DNA of 64,000 nt, taken from Alcanivorax sp. GTDB taxonomy: Bacteria; Pseudomonadota; Gammaproteobacteria; Pseudomonadales; Alcanivoracaceae. A model generated the notes under the pieces. The model saw only the letters and a program-made list of their open reading frames with translations. It was not told where the DNA came from and did no database searches. Location of the stretch: contig NZ_CP051240.1 of assembly GCF_017794965.1 (NCBI RefSeq), forward strand, positions 3,038,001 to 3,102,000. Reading direction: 5' to 3'. Both the position numbers and the translations under genes were made by a program. This document shows, one piece after another, positions 37,650-46,373 of this stretch (position 1 is its first letter; the number at the start of each line of letters is the position of its first letter).

Positions 37650-38681
37650 ATGAACGGCTACCTGCCAGACAGCGCCTTTATCCCGGCCCACCATATGCCG
37701 GCAGCGCTGATTGATCTGGTGCAGGATCAGGGAATCGATACCCACCGCCTGTTCCGTCACACCGGTCTGTTTCCCGACGCCCTGATGCGCGGGGAGGCCC
37801 GCTTGAGTCCGCTGCATTATCTGCAGCTGATTCATAACGCTCGCCAGCTGTGTCCGGATCCGGAGCTGCCGTTTCGTTTTGGACAGCGACTGTTTCCAGG
37901 TCACTACGGCGCCATCAGCGCACTACTGGGACAGGCCAGCAACCTGCAGGAGTGCCTGCTTGGCTTTGAAGAGCATACCGCACTGATCAGCCCACTGGTG
38001 GGCATGCGTATGACGCTCAGCCAGGAGTATCTGTGTGTGCAGTGGCTGGATACCTGCGGTGCCGGTAGCCACTGGCCCTTTCTGGTGGAAAGCGCCATGA
38101 CCGGACTCGCCTCGGTTACCCAGTGGCTCAGTGGCCGCTCGCTGCCCTGGCAATTCCAGTTCAGCTATCGCTGCCCACCCTGGCCGGAGCAGTATCAGGT
38201 ACACCTTGGCGGGCCACTGCACTTTGAGCGCTGCATGGATGCCATGTTACTGCCACGGGGACTCGTGGATATCCCCTGGCCCGGAGGCGCGGCCACCGGT
38301 TGGCAGGTGGCGCGGCAGCAATGCCACCAGCAACAGCAACAATTGGGGTTTTCCCATAGCCTGCGGCAGCAGTTGTATCGCTACCTGCAAACCCGGGTTA
38401 CCGCTCCGCCCTCATTGCAGGAGGTGGCAGAGACTCTGGGCACCAGCCCGGCCACCCTGAAACGACGGCTACAACAGCATGACTGTCATTACCAGCAACT
38501 GCTGGATGAAGTGCGTCTGCACCAGGCGATACTGTGGTTGCAGTTCGACGGCATGACGCCGGAACAGGTCTGCCGGAAACTGAATTTCTCCGACAGCACC
38601 AACTTCCGGCGGGCGTTCAAACGCTGGAGCGGCCTGACGCCGTCAGCGTGTCACAAGCTGCTTCAGGCGTTGGGGGAGTAG
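37650..38681 (+). CDS. AraC family transcriptional regulator (OruR/ArgR-like N-terminus)
   Basis: A 343-residue regulator. The N-terminal two thirds match the Arabinose_bd-type ligand domain of larger AraC proteins (LFPDALMRGEARLSPLHYLQLI ... GHYGAISALLGQASNLQECL). The C-terminal double helix-turn-helix contains LQEVAETLGTSPATLKRRLQQHD and a second helix pair ending NFSDSTNFRRAFKRWSGLTPSA. Its ATG is 2 bp after the stop of the GGDEF-like gene. Targets are unknown; the convergent monooxygenase operon and lipid genes are candidates only by proximity. Two heptad elements follow it. Confidence 0.9.
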   Translation: MNGYLPDSAFIPAHHMPAALIDLVQDQGIDTHRLFRHTGLFPDALMRGEARLSPLHYLQLIHNARQLCPDPELPFRFGQRLFPGHYGAISALLGQASNLQECLLGFEEHTALISPLVGMRMTLSQEYLCVQWLDTCGAGSHWPFLVESAMTGLASVTQWLSGRSLPWQFQFSYRCPPWPEQYQVHLGGPLHFERCMDAMLLPRGLVDIPWPGGAATGWQVARQQCHQQQQQLGFSHSLRQQLYRYLQTRVTAPPSLQEVAETLGTSPATLKRRLQQHDCHYQQLLDEVRLHQAILWLQFDGMTPEQVCRKLNFSDSTNFRRAFKRWSGLTPSACHKLLQALGE

Positions 38682-38685
38682 TGGC

Positions 38686-38827
38686 AAGCCTCAAGCTACA
38701 AGCTACAAGGCGCGATCACAGGGTGTCGTGACTGAAAGGCAGTGCCCGCGGCCTGACGTTTCGGCGCGGCTCAGGTGGCTGGAAAACCACCCTAACCTCG
38801 ATCCGCGTTGTAGCTTGCCAAGCTTCG
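38686..38827. repeat. Heptad-armed element HAE-13
   Basis: The left arm (38690-38711) holds AGCTACA units followed by AGGCGCG; the right arm (38805-38827) holds GTAGCTT and CAAGCTT. The spacer is about 80% identical by eye to that of HAE-14. A family A REP unit (38824-38848) joins the two. Confidence 0.8.
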
Positions 38828-38859
38828 CCTGCAGGCAGGCTCCTACGGAAAAACAGCGG

Positions 38860-39018
38860 CAAGCCCCAAGACCCAAGCTGCAAGGCGCAATCGCTGTGTG
38901 TCGTGACGGAAAGGCCGCGCCCGCGACCTGACGTCTGGGGCGCGGCCCAGGCGGCTGGAATCAACACCCTTCCCCCGATCCGCGTTGCAGCTTGCAGCTC
39001 ATTGCTCATAGCTTGCCC
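38860..39018. repeat. Heptad-armed element HAE-14, a diverged copy of HAE-13
   Basis: The left arm (38860-38887) has AAGCCCC, AAGACCC, AAGCTGC, AAGGCGC. The right arm (38981-39018) has TTGCAGC, TTGCAGC, TCATTGC, TCATAGC, TTGCCCC. The core is a perfect 10-bp stem GGCCGCGCCC (38913-38922) / GGGCGCGGCC (38938-38947). Confidence 0.85.
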
Positions 39019-39024
39019 CTGCCT

Positions 39025-40548
39025 TTACGCCGCGTTCTGCTTTTCCTTTACGCCGTACTGCACATCATAGTCTGACACTGCGAACTCGCTGAGGCGGTTT
39101 TTCAGCTCTGCCAGTGACCAGGGCCAGGCAGCGAAGTTGCGGCCGTTCTGGTCCAGGTAGTAGCTCTTGCAGCCACCACTGTTGAACACCGTCCCTTTCA
39201 GATGCTTCTGAACCTTGTCGTTGTGACGCTGCAGCACACCCGGGTTGATCGCCAGACGGCTGATGCCCTTCGCTTTGATTTTCTTCAAGCCATCAATGAT
39301 GTAATCCAGCTGCGCTTCCGCCAGACCGATAAAGGAGTCGTAGACCAACACATTGGGGCCCAGCACCAGGAAGGCATTGGGGACATCTTTCATGGTGGCG
39401 CCCAGATAAGCCTCCGGAGAGGTGTCTTTCCACAGGTCAGACAGCCGCTCGCCATTGGCATTGATCACCTTGCGTCCGATGGGCGGATGGGACACTTCAA
39501 ACCCGGTACCCCAGATGATTACGTCCACTTCGTGCCGTTCACCGTTGGCCGCAATCACGGTGTTGCCATCCACTTCCACGAGACCGTGGGGGATCAGATT
39601 GGCGTTATCGGCCTGCAGCGCAGGATAGTAATTATTGGCGAACAGAATGCGTTTGCAGCCCAGGGTAAAGTCCGGCGTCACCGCCTTTCGCAGGGCCTTG
39701 TCTTTCACCTGAAGGCGCAGCAACTGTCTGGCCGCAGAGCTTACCGGCTTCAGCGCCAGCGGATTACGCAGGCCGAAGTTGATCACGTTCAGGGACTGGG
39801 CCACCGCCTTGCGCCAGGTTTTCTGGATCGCCGGCAGTTTCTCTATTACCTGCTTGCTGGTATCACCCAGGTTCATGTCCGGCTTCGGCAGCACCCAGGG
39901 GGCGGTACGCTGAAACACGTGCAGCTCTTTTACCTTCGGCTGGATCTGCGGCACGAACTGAATGGCAGAAGCGCCGGTGCCAATCACCGCCACGCGTTTG
40001 CCGGTCAGGTCATAATCGTGATTCCACTTTGCGGAATGGAACATCTCACCCTTGAAGGTATCCAGCCCGGGCAGGTTAGGGATCTGGGCTTCCGTAATCG
40101 GGCCAGTGGCAAACACCACGGTGCGCGCCAGCGTCTGAGATTTCTTCCCGTTGGCGGTCGTGTCCAGCACCCAGACATGACGCGACTCATCCCACTCGGC
40201 ATGGTCCAGCTCGGTACCGAACTCGATCAACTCCTCAATGCCGTAATCCCGACTCACTGTTTCCAGGTATTCCAGGATTTCCGGCTGGCGGGCAAACAGA
40301 TGGCTCCACTTGCTGCTTGGGGCAAAAGAAAAAGAATACAGTGACGACGGCACATCACAACCGCAGCCCGGGTAGGTGTTCTCGCGCCAGGTGCCACCTA
40401 CGCGGTTGGCTTTCTCGATAATCTTGAAATCGTGATAGCCCTCTTTCTTCATCTTGTACGCGGCACAAATACCGGAAATGCCGGCACCGACGATAAAGGA
40501 GTCGTAAATGCGGGCCTCGGTGGCCGTTTTCTTTTTAGCTGCTGCCAT
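39025..40548 (-). CDS. Flavin-containing (Baeyer-Villiger-type) monooxygenase
   Basis: A 507-residue class B monooxygenase using FAD and NADPH. The FAD fingerprint GAGISG is at 21-26 and the NADPH fingerprint GTGASA at 190-195. Between them lies the family signature F-x-G-x3-H-x3-W (residues 165-175), followed by Asn where Pro or Asp is usual. Substrate unknown; ketones or long-chain alkanes are possible for this organism type, but I see no basis for calling it AlmA. Last gene of the operon PF10118-SDR-monooxygenase, 39 bp after the SDR. Start ATG at 40548 with an AGAGG upstream. Confidence 0.9.
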   Translation of the reverse strand: MAAAKKKTATEARIYDSFIVGAGISGICAAYKMKKEGYHDFKIIEKANRVGGTWRENTYPGCGCDVPSSLYSFSFAPSSKWSHLFARQPEILEYLETVSRDYGIEELIEFGTELDHAEWDESRHVWVLDTTANGKKSQTLARTVVFATGPITEAQIPNLPGLDTFKGEMFHSAKWNHDYDLTGKRVAVIGTGASAIQFVPQIQPKVKELHVFQRTAPWVLPKPDMNLGDTSKQVIEKLPAIQKTWRKAVAQSLNVINFGLRNPLALKPVSSAARQLLRLQVKDKALRKAVTPDFTLGCKRILFANNYYPALQADNANLIPHGLVEVDGNTVIAANGERHEVDVIIWGTGFEVSHPPIGRKVINANGERLSDLWKDTSPEAYLGATMKDVPNAFLVLGPNVLVYDSFIGLAEAQLDYIIDGLKKIKAKGISRLAINPGVLQRHNDKVQKHLKGTVFNSGGCKSYYLDQNGRNFAAWPWSLAELKNRLSEFAVSDYDVQYGVKEKQNAA

Positions 40549-40587
40549 GAGAAAAAACCTCTATACGTTCTATTTTCCGCTGATGGT

Positions 40588-41427
40588 TTATTTCACAAAC
40601 CGGTAAGAGAAGCCGAGGAAATCGGCATACAGGTTTGGCGATACGCGCTTCATCACCCAGAACAGCTTGGCGTCCACCTGCGGGGTGGTGTACAGCTCGC
40701 CTTTGTCGAGACGGTTCAGAGTCAGTTTGGCCACCGAATCACTGGTGGTCATGGCATAGTTCATCAGTGCATGGTCGGCCAGCTTCGAGTAGCGATCCGG
40801 AATCCGGCCTTCCTTGATGATGTTGGTGGGCACCAGGGTCGGACACAGTACATTGACCTTGATGTTGTCTTTCTTCAGTTCGGCATACAGGGTTTCTGAC
40901 AAGGCTCGCACACCGGCCTTGGTGACGTTGTAGGCACTCATCTCCGGCGCCGCGGTATAAGACGCCGCAGAAGCCACATTGATAATGGCGCCACAGCCCT
41001 GTTTCTTGAAGCCGGGCACGAAGTAATGACAGCCATGCACCACACCCCACAGGTTCACATCCATGGCCCATTTCCAGTCTTCCAGACTCAACTCTTCAAA
41101 CTTGCCACCGATACCCACACCGGCATTGTTGATGACCAGGGATACCGGATTGCCCAACAGCTGCTCGGCCTTGTCCGCCAGCGCCTCGACCTGCTCCGCC
41201 TTGCCCACATCACAGGCCACGGCGTAGGCCGTACCGCCGGCTTCTTCGATCATGGCGGCGGTTTCTTCCGCGCTTTCCAGTTTCAGGTCTGCGCAAACCA
41301 CCGCGGTGTTTCGTTTGGCCAGCTCCAGTGCAAAGCTGCGACCAATGCCACTGCCGGCACCGGTTACCACGGCATAGCCGTTGTAGCTGGGCTTGCTGGA
41401 ACGGAACTTGAGAATATTCAGCATCAT
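40588..41427 (-). CDS. Short-chain dehydrogenase/reductase
   Basis: A 279-residue SDR. The cofactor motif TGAGSGIG is at 22-29, NNAG at 100-103, catalytic Tyr166 and Lys170 in YNVTK, with Ser153 in NVASAAS. Asp at the end of the second strand (VCADLKLE) favours NAD over NADP. A 16-residue N-terminal extension precedes the Rossmann fold. Two adjacent ATG codons follow AGGA. Placed between a PF10118 protein and a monooxygenase, it may interconvert alcohol and ketone so that the monooxygenase can act on the ketone (inference). Confidence 0.92.
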   Translation of the reverse strand: MMLNILKFRSSKPSYNGYAVVTGAGSGIGRSFALELAKRNTAVVCADLKLESAEETAAMIEEAGGTAYAVACDVGKAEQVEALADKAEQLLGNPVSLVINNAGVGIGGKFEELSLEDWKWAMDVNLWGVVHGCHYFVPGFKKQGCGAIINVASAASYTAAPEMSAYNVTKAGVRALSETLYAELKKDNIKVNVLCPTLVPTNIIKEGRIPDRYSKLADHALMNYAMTTSDSVAKLTLNRLDKGELYTTPQVDAKLFWVMKRVSPNLYADFLGFSYRFVK

Positions 41428-41443
41428 TTTTTCCTGCTCAGAT

Positions 41444-42382
41444 TCAGGCGCGCTTGCCCGGAACGAATTCTTTGGTCATGTAAGGGGTCAGCAGACCGGT
41501 TTCCGGGTGCAGCAGTTTTTCCTTGTAGTACTCAAGGTAGGCACTGGTGTCATGGTCATTGGGGTGGAAGTCACGACGCAGATAATCCAGCGTATGCTTG
41601 ATGGTGCTGCCGAACACGCCCTCTTTCGGTCCGGCCAGCACGGCCAGACTGCGCTTCACATCCTTCCAGTAACTGGGGCGCAACAGATTGGTCGGTTTGC
41701 GGAACACAGGAATCAGCGAACCACCCAGCGGCACCAGGAAGAAGATGGTGAAGGCCGCCAATGCAAAGCCCCGCATGCGCAGACCGTAGTCACCGGACAG
41801 TTCCTGGAACACATCATAGGCAATGTCCTTGTGCTCGGATTCTTCCAGCATGTGCCACATCCACAGGGCCCGCTGCTTCTCGTCCTGGGATTCGTAGAAG
41901 ATGTCTTCGTGCTTCATCATGTATTCCGCCAGCACCGCAGTGAAATGCTCGATGCCTGCCATCAGCGACAGCTGCATGCGGTTAGACAGTTTCTTGAAGC
42001 CCAACTCGAACACCCGGTCCGCCAGGAAGCGGTAGAAGTTCACCGGGTAGCGATGCTGCGCCAGCACATCGTTGAATTCGTTGTGCATCTTTGAGTGAAT
42101 CGCTTCCTGCCCGATCAGGGCGGTCACCAGTCGCTTGAGTTCAGGATCCTTGACGAACTGACGGTGATGGCGAGCGGTATCGATGACCAGATCTTCGCCA
42201 AAGGTCAGGAAGATAGACAGCGCTTCGAAATAAGCACTGGCCAGCTCGGTGTTGCGGAAGAAGGTATCGTCCAGCTCTTTCGCCTCGAACTTGAAGTCCA
42301 TGTGGCGAATCGGCACTTCCAGTCTTTCGCCGGCGGTCTGGGCGGTTTTGGGCACATACTGATGAATCGTTGCAGTTGTCAT
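41444..42382 (-). CDS. PF10118 protein, first gene of the monooxygenase operon
   Basis: A 312-residue paralogue of the protein at 28098. Conserved motifs are IGQEAIHSKMHNEFND, GIEHFTAVLAEYM and LEESEHKDIAYDVF, a Glu/His set resembling ferritin-like di-metal sites. A hydrophobic stretch (FALAAFTIFFLVPLGGSLI, about 205-225) may touch the membrane. It is 16 bp upstream of the SDR gene. The family is annotated as a metal-dependent hydrolase without direct evidence that I know of; in this operon an oxygen-activating role would be equally consistent. Confidence 0.85.
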   Translation of the reverse strand: MTTATIHQYVPKTAQTAGERLEVPIRHMDFKFEAKELDDTFFRNTELASAYFEALSIFLTFGEDLVIDTARHHRQFVKDPELKRLVTALIGQEAIHSKMHNEFNDVLAQHRYPVNFYRFLADRVFELGFKKLSNRMQLSLMAGIEHFTAVLAEYMMKHEDIFYESQDEKQRALWMWHMLEESEHKDIAYDVFQELSGDYGLRMRGFALAAFTIFFLVPLGGSLIPVFRKPTNLLRPSYWKDVKRSLAVLAGPKEGVFGSTIKHTLDYLRRDFHPNDHDTSAYLEYYKEKLLHPETGLLTPYMTKEFVPGKRA

Positions 42383-42512
42383 TTCGGCTCACCTTTCCTC
42401 TGAAAACCCCACGGTCAGCGGGGTTGAGATCTGGTGAGACCGGCCGCCAACCATTACATTGATTGATGGCAACAATAAATCAAACGCTTGTTCGGATTCA
42501 ATTCGGGTTAAT

Positions 42513-42653
42513 GGATGCCTGACCCCAGACGCAGGATGCACGACGTTACAACCGTCGCAGCCCCGGCGCAGATGAAGGTCTGCGCCGGGATCGCGTCGGC
42601 AAGAGCTTGTGTTTGGATTTTGGTGTCAGAGCGCAGCGTCTGACGACGGCATC
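42513..42653. repeat. Heptad-armed element HAE-15
   Basis: The left arm 42513-42546 has GATGCCT, GACCCCA, GACGCAG, GATGCAC, GACGTTA. The right arm 42622-42653 has imperfect complements (GTCAGAG, CGCAGCG, TCTGACG). The core hairpin is CCCGGCGCAGA/TCTGCGCCGGG at 42562-42589, a perfect 11-bp stem with a 6-base loop. The right arm reaches the stop codon of the DUF2780-like gene. Confidence 0.75.
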
Positions 42654-43218
42654 ATTCCGCCGGCGCGCTCACGCCCCAGAGGCCGCTCAGGCTGTCGAGC
42701 ACGCTGCCCGCCACACCTTCACCGCCGAGGAAACCCAGGATCTTGGGGGCAAACTGACTGATCATGTCGGGGCTCAGCCCCAGGGAACTGAATACCTTGG
42801 CCACACCGCTCAGGCTGGAAATATTGCCCAGCATGCTGCCGGCAATACCGCCACCTTCACCACCGCCCAACAGGGAATCCAGTCCCGGCACCTTGGACAT
42901 TATGCCGCTGAACTGATCACCGGAAAGATTGTTCTGTGCCATGGCCAGCAAGGCGCCCGCACCGCCCGCCGCCTGTTGTTGGGTCACGCCCAGATCGGTG
43001 GACAGGCTATCCACCAGTGCCTTGGCTTCACCGCTGACCGCCATACCACTGCCCATAGCCTCATTGGCCTGATCCATGGAGCTGCCTGCTGCCTCGGACG
43101 CACTGTCCATGGCGCTGTTGGCGGAATCGGTCATTTTCTTGAAGTCAAAGGCCTGTGCCGGGGCACTGATTGCCACACCCAACGCCGCGCAGAACATCAC
43201 TGTCGTTAACTTGTTCAT
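42652..43218 (-). CDS. Secreted DUF2780-like (VcgC/VcgE) protein
   Basis: A 188-residue protein with signal peptide ending VAISAPAQAF. A Ser/Ala-rich low-complexity region follows (residues 27-55), then a helical and glycine-rich domain (AKALVDSLSTDLGVTQQQAAGGAGALLAMAQ ... GGGEGGG) that resembles DUF2780. Function unknown; periplasmic or outer-membrane location is expected. The ATG at 43218 has GGGAG 6 bp upstream, better than the GTG at 43224. Confidence 0.8.
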   Translation of the reverse strand: MNKLTTVMFCAALGVAISAPAQAFDFKKMTDSANSAMDSASEAAGSSMDQANEAMGSGMAVSGEAKALVDSLSTDLGVTQQQAAGGAGALLAMAQNNLSGDQFSGIMSKVPGLDSLLGGGEGGGIAGSMLGNISSLSGVAKVFSSLGLSPDMISQFAPKILGFLGGEGVAGSVLDSLSGLWGVSAPAE

Positions 43219-43275
43219 ACTCACTCCCTGTTAATAAAAGTCACTGTCCGAAGAGTAGCAGGAATTCCGCAATTC

Positions 43276-43369
43276 GAGCTATGAGCTATGAGCTATGAGC
43301 TATGAGCTGTGAGCTGTGAGCTGTGAGCTTTTAAGCGTCCAGCCTCAGGCGTCTGGCATCAAGCGTTCA
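43276..43369. repeat. Heptad locus HAE-16: GAGCTAT/GAGCTGT array joined to GCGTCCA-class units
   Basis: Four GAGCTAT (43276-43303), three GAGCTGT (43304-43324) and a GAGCTTT are followed by degenerate units GCGTCCA, GCCTCAG, GCGTCTG, GCATCAA, GCGTTCA (43335-43369). Two heptad classes stand side by side. The last unit contains the stop codon of the TRIC-family gene. Confidence 0.9.
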
Positions 43370-43981
43370 TTCATCCGGCACATTGTATTCAAAGCGGGGC
43401 AGCTGCCATTCATAACGAATGGCCAACAGGCGCACGATAAAGCCGCTGCCAACGGTAATCGGCACTGCCAGCCAATCCGGCACCATGAAATGCAGCAGCA
43501 CCAGATACAACACGGCGGCACCCAGCGACACCACCGCATAGAGCTCTTTCTGAAACACCAGCGGCACCCGGTTACAGAGCATGTCCCGAATGACGCCACC
43601 GAACATGCCGGTAATCAATCCTGCCAGCGCCGCAATGGGCGCGCCCAGCCCCATTCCCAGCGCCACCTTGGCACCAATGACGGTAAACGCCATCAGGCCC
43701 AGGGCATCCAGCACCAGAAACAAATAACGCAGTCGCGACATGAAAGGTGCGATCCAGGTCGTGACCAGCGCCGCCAGGGTGGTCAGTAACAGGTATTCGG
43801 GATGGGCAACCCAGGTCAGCGGGTAATGCCCCAGCAGGATATCGCGCACGGAGCCACCCCCGAAGGCCGTCACCGTGGCGATCATCACCACGCCAAACAG
43901 ATCCATCTTCAGACGACCCGCCGCCAGTGCACCGGTCATGGCTTCGGCGGTAATCCCGATCAGGTAGAGGGCCAGCAGCAT
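43367..43981 (-). CDS. TRIC-family cation channel / UPF0126 membrane protein
   Basis: A 204-residue, strongly hydrophobic protein with about seven membrane segments and two repeated halves: AFGGGSVRDILLGHYPLTWV in the first and MFGGVIRDMLCNRVPLVF in the second, the paired G-G-x-x-R-D motifs of bacterial TRIC channels. It is expected to be a trimeric inner-membrane channel for monovalent cations. GGAG precedes the ATG. It is divergent from a Fur-boxed TonB receptor and may share its operator. Its stop codon is inside a heptad unit. Confidence 0.9.
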   Translation of the reverse strand: MLLALYLIGITAEAMTGALAAGRLKMDLFGVVMIATVTAFGGGSVRDILLGHYPLTWVAHPEYLLLTTLAALVTTWIAPFMSRLRYLFLVLDALGLMAFTVIGAKVALGMGLGAPIAALAGLITGMFGGVIRDMLCNRVPLVFQKELYAVVSLGAAVLYLVLLHFMVPDWLAVPITVGSGFIVRLLAIRYEWQLPRFEYNVPDE

Positions 43982-44003
43982 CCAGGGGTCTCCAGCTTTG
44001 ACA

Positions 44004-44027
44004 TATTATCAAGAATCATTATCATTT
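44004..44027. promoter_or_regulatory. Fur box before the third siderophore receptor
   Basis: ATTATCAAGAATCATTATCAT contains one perfect half of the Fur consensus (ATCATTATC at 44015-44023) and a partial second half. It lies about 100 bp before the receptor start and about 25 bp before the divergent TRIC-family ATG. Confidence 0.75.
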
Positions 44028-44124
44028 GCGGCCCGACGATCCAGCCAGGTAATCCCCAGCCCACGTCATACAACCGGGGCCCCCATGGGCACCCACTATT
44101 ATGCAAGCGACCACTGGGGAAACC

Positions 44125-46317
44125 ATGTACCACTTTCGTTTATCTCTGCTGACCAGCGGCATTCTTGTTGCTGCCGGCCAGCTTCATGCCGAACCCGCCA
44201 CGCCAACCGATACCGCCCACTCACTGGAACAAGTCGAGGTGGAGACTCGCAGCATCAATGACCGTGATGCCAGTATGACAAGCGAAGGCAGTGAACGATA
44301 CGGCACCCGTGCCTCCGATACGGCAACGCGAATGGTGCTGTCTCCACGGGAAACGCCTCAATCGGTTTCCGTAATCAGTCGCCAGCAAATGGATGATTTC
44401 AATCTGGACAGTGTGGCCGAAGTCATGCAGCGCACCCCCGGTGTCACCGTCAATGCCCAGGACACCGAACGCCTGCAGCTGTTCGCCCGCGGTTTCGAGA
44501 TCACCAACTTCCTCTATGATGGCATGCCCTCTACCCGTATCAGCACCCTGGGCAAGCAGGCCGCTCTCTCCGACACCATCATCTATGATCGGATCGAGGT
44601 ACTGCGAGGTGCCAGTGGGCTGCTCAATGGCATTGGCAACCCCTCTGCCACCGTCAATCTGGTCCGCAAGAAACCCACACGGGATTTTTCCGGTCAGGTC
44701 GGCGCCGAGCTTAACAGCTGGGACGGTTACCGGGGTGAACTGGACGTGGGCGGTTCGCTGATTGGCAGCGGTCGGGTACGTGGCCGCTTCGTCAGCGCCT
44801 ACGAGCAGGGAGAATCCTTCCTCGACCACTATGACAATGAAAAGCAGGTGTTCTACGGTATCGTCGAAGCGGACCTGTTCGACAACACCATGCTGACCGT
44901 GGGCATGGACTACATGGACTATGACCCCATGGGGTCCACCTGGGGCGGCGTCCCGCTGTTCTACAGCGATGGTGGCATTGCCGATCTGGATCGGGACATC
45001 AACCCGGCGACCGACTGGAGTAGCTGGGCGCAGGACAGCCAGACCGTATTCGTGAATCTTGAGCATCAATTCGATAATGGCTGGTACAGCAAATTCGCGT
45101 ATACCCTGCAAGAAAACAACTACGATGCCCAACTTGCCTCCGCCGGTGGCGGGCAACTGAATCGCGATGGCAGCGGCAAGACATTGTGGTCGGGCCGCTA
45201 TGTGGAAGACAAAACCCAGGACACCTTCGATCTGTACGCCAATGGTCCCTTCGAACTGTTTGGCCGCCAACATGAACTGGTGGTGGGCGCCAGCCACTCG
45301 GAAGCCGACCGCGATTACACCGGGCAGTCACCCATCGGATTCAACAACGTGGTCCCGAACCTGCTGAATTGGGATGGCAACATTCCCAAACCCGCCTGGG
45401 ACACCCCCAACACGGTAGAAAAACAGACCACCTCGCAAACCAGCTTTTACGCCACCGCCCGTTTTAAACCGACAGACTCTCTTGCTGTCATTGCCGGTGG
45501 CCAGGTGGTGGACTGGGAAACAAAAAGCAAAGGCGTGAATTGGCAGGGGCCACTGGATGAGCACTACCAGGAAAATGGCGAGGTGGTTCCCTATCTGGGT
45601 GTGATCTATGACCTTGGTGATCACCATTCGGTCTATGCCAGCTATACCAGCATCTTCCAGCCGCAAACCGTGCGCGATGCCAACAACCAGATTCTGGACC
45701 CGGAAGAAGGGAACAGTCTCGAAGCCGGCCTGAAAAGCGAGTTCAACCAGGGCCGTCTGAATACCACCGTCGCTGTTTTCAGAACCAATCAGGACAATCT
45801 GGCAGAATCCACAGGCCAACCGATTGCCGGTGGCCCGCCGAACTCCGTTGCCTATCGCGCAGTGGATGGCGCAGAAACCAATGGTTTCGAATTGGAAGCG
45901 GCCGGCGAGCTTCTTCCTCACTGGCAGGTTCAGGCTGGCTATACCTACCGCATCACGGAAGCCCCGGACGGGGATGAAGTTAACACCACCTCACCGGAAG
46001 ATATGGTGCGCGTTGGCACCCAGTACGGTTTCCAGGGCAATCTTCAGGGGCTGACCGTGGGTGCGGCCGTCTCCTGGCAGAACAAGACCTATGCCTATGT
46101 GACCCGCCCCGGTGCCAGCAGTGACTTCAAGTTCGTTCAGGATGCCTACACGCTGGTGGATTTGATGGCGCGCTATCAGGTCAGCGACGCTCTGGGCGTG
46201 GCCGCCAATGTCAGCAACCTGACGGATGAAAAGTACTTCAACAACCTGGGCTTCTATAACGGCGGCTACTACGGGGATGCCCGCAAATACAGCCTGTCAC
46301 TGGACTACCGGTTCTAG
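44125..46317 (+). CDS. TonB-dependent siderophore receptor (FpvA/FhuE-like)
   Basis: A 730-residue ferric-siderophore receptor. After the signal peptide (ending GQLHAEP) comes VLSPRETPQSVSVISRQQMDDF, the classic plug start of hydroxamate/pyoverdine-type receptors, then FARGFEITNFLYDGMP and IEVLRGASGLLNGIGNPSATVN. It ends SLSLDYRF with terminal phenylalanine. The signalling N-terminal domain of FpvA is absent. The ATG at 44125 has GGGGA 5 bp upstream; an ATG at 44101 lacks a site. Fur box upstream and a good terminator downstream. Confidence 0.93.
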   Translation: MYHFRLSLLTSGILVAAGQLHAEPATPTDTAHSLEQVEVETRSINDRDASMTSEGSERYGTRASDTATRMVLSPRETPQSVSVISRQQMDDFNLDSVAEVMQRTPGVTVNAQDTERLQLFARGFEITNFLYDGMPSTRISTLGKQAALSDTIIYDRIEVLRGASGLLNGIGNPSATVNLVRKKPTRDFSGQVGAELNSWDGYRGELDVGGSLIGSGRVRGRFVSAYEQGESFLDHYDNEKQVFYGIVEADLFDNTMLTVGMDYMDYDPMGSTWGGVPLFYSDGGIADLDRDINPATDWSSWAQDSQTVFVNLEHQFDNGWYSKFAYTLQENNYDAQLASAGGGQLNRDGSGKTLWSGRYVEDKTQDTFDLYANGPFELFGRQHELVVGASHSEADRDYTGQSPIGFNNVVPNLLNWDGNIPKPAWDTPNTVEKQTTSQTSFYATARFKPTDSLAVIAGGQVVDWETKSKGVNWQGPLDEHYQENGEVVPYLGVIYDLGDHHSVYASYTSIFQPQTVRDANNQILDPEEGNSLEAGLKSEFNQGRLNTTVAVFRTNQDNLAESTGQPIAGGPPNSVAYRAVDGAETNGFELEAAGELLPHWQVQAGYTYRITEAPDGDEVNTTSPEDMVRVGTQYGFQGNLQGLTVGAAVSWQNKTYAYVTRPGASSDFKFVQDAYTLVDLMARYQVSDALGVAANVSNLTDEKYFNNLGFYNGGYYGDARKYSLSLDYRF

Positions 46318-46345
46318 GCAGCAAGCTCTACATTGCACCACCTTC

Positions 46346-46373
46346 GCCCCGGCATCTTGCCGGGGCTTTTTTT
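46346..46373 (+). terminator. Rho-independent terminator of the siderophore receptor
   Basis: GCCCCGGCA/TGCCGGGGC with a short loop, followed by seven T, 28 bp after the receptor stop. Confidence 0.92.

Noticed and set aside
39025..40548. Identification of the monooxygenase as the long-chain alkane hydroxylase AlmA
   Set aside because: The general flavin monooxygenase signatures fit, but nothing specific to AlmA can be recognised by eye, so only the family is called.
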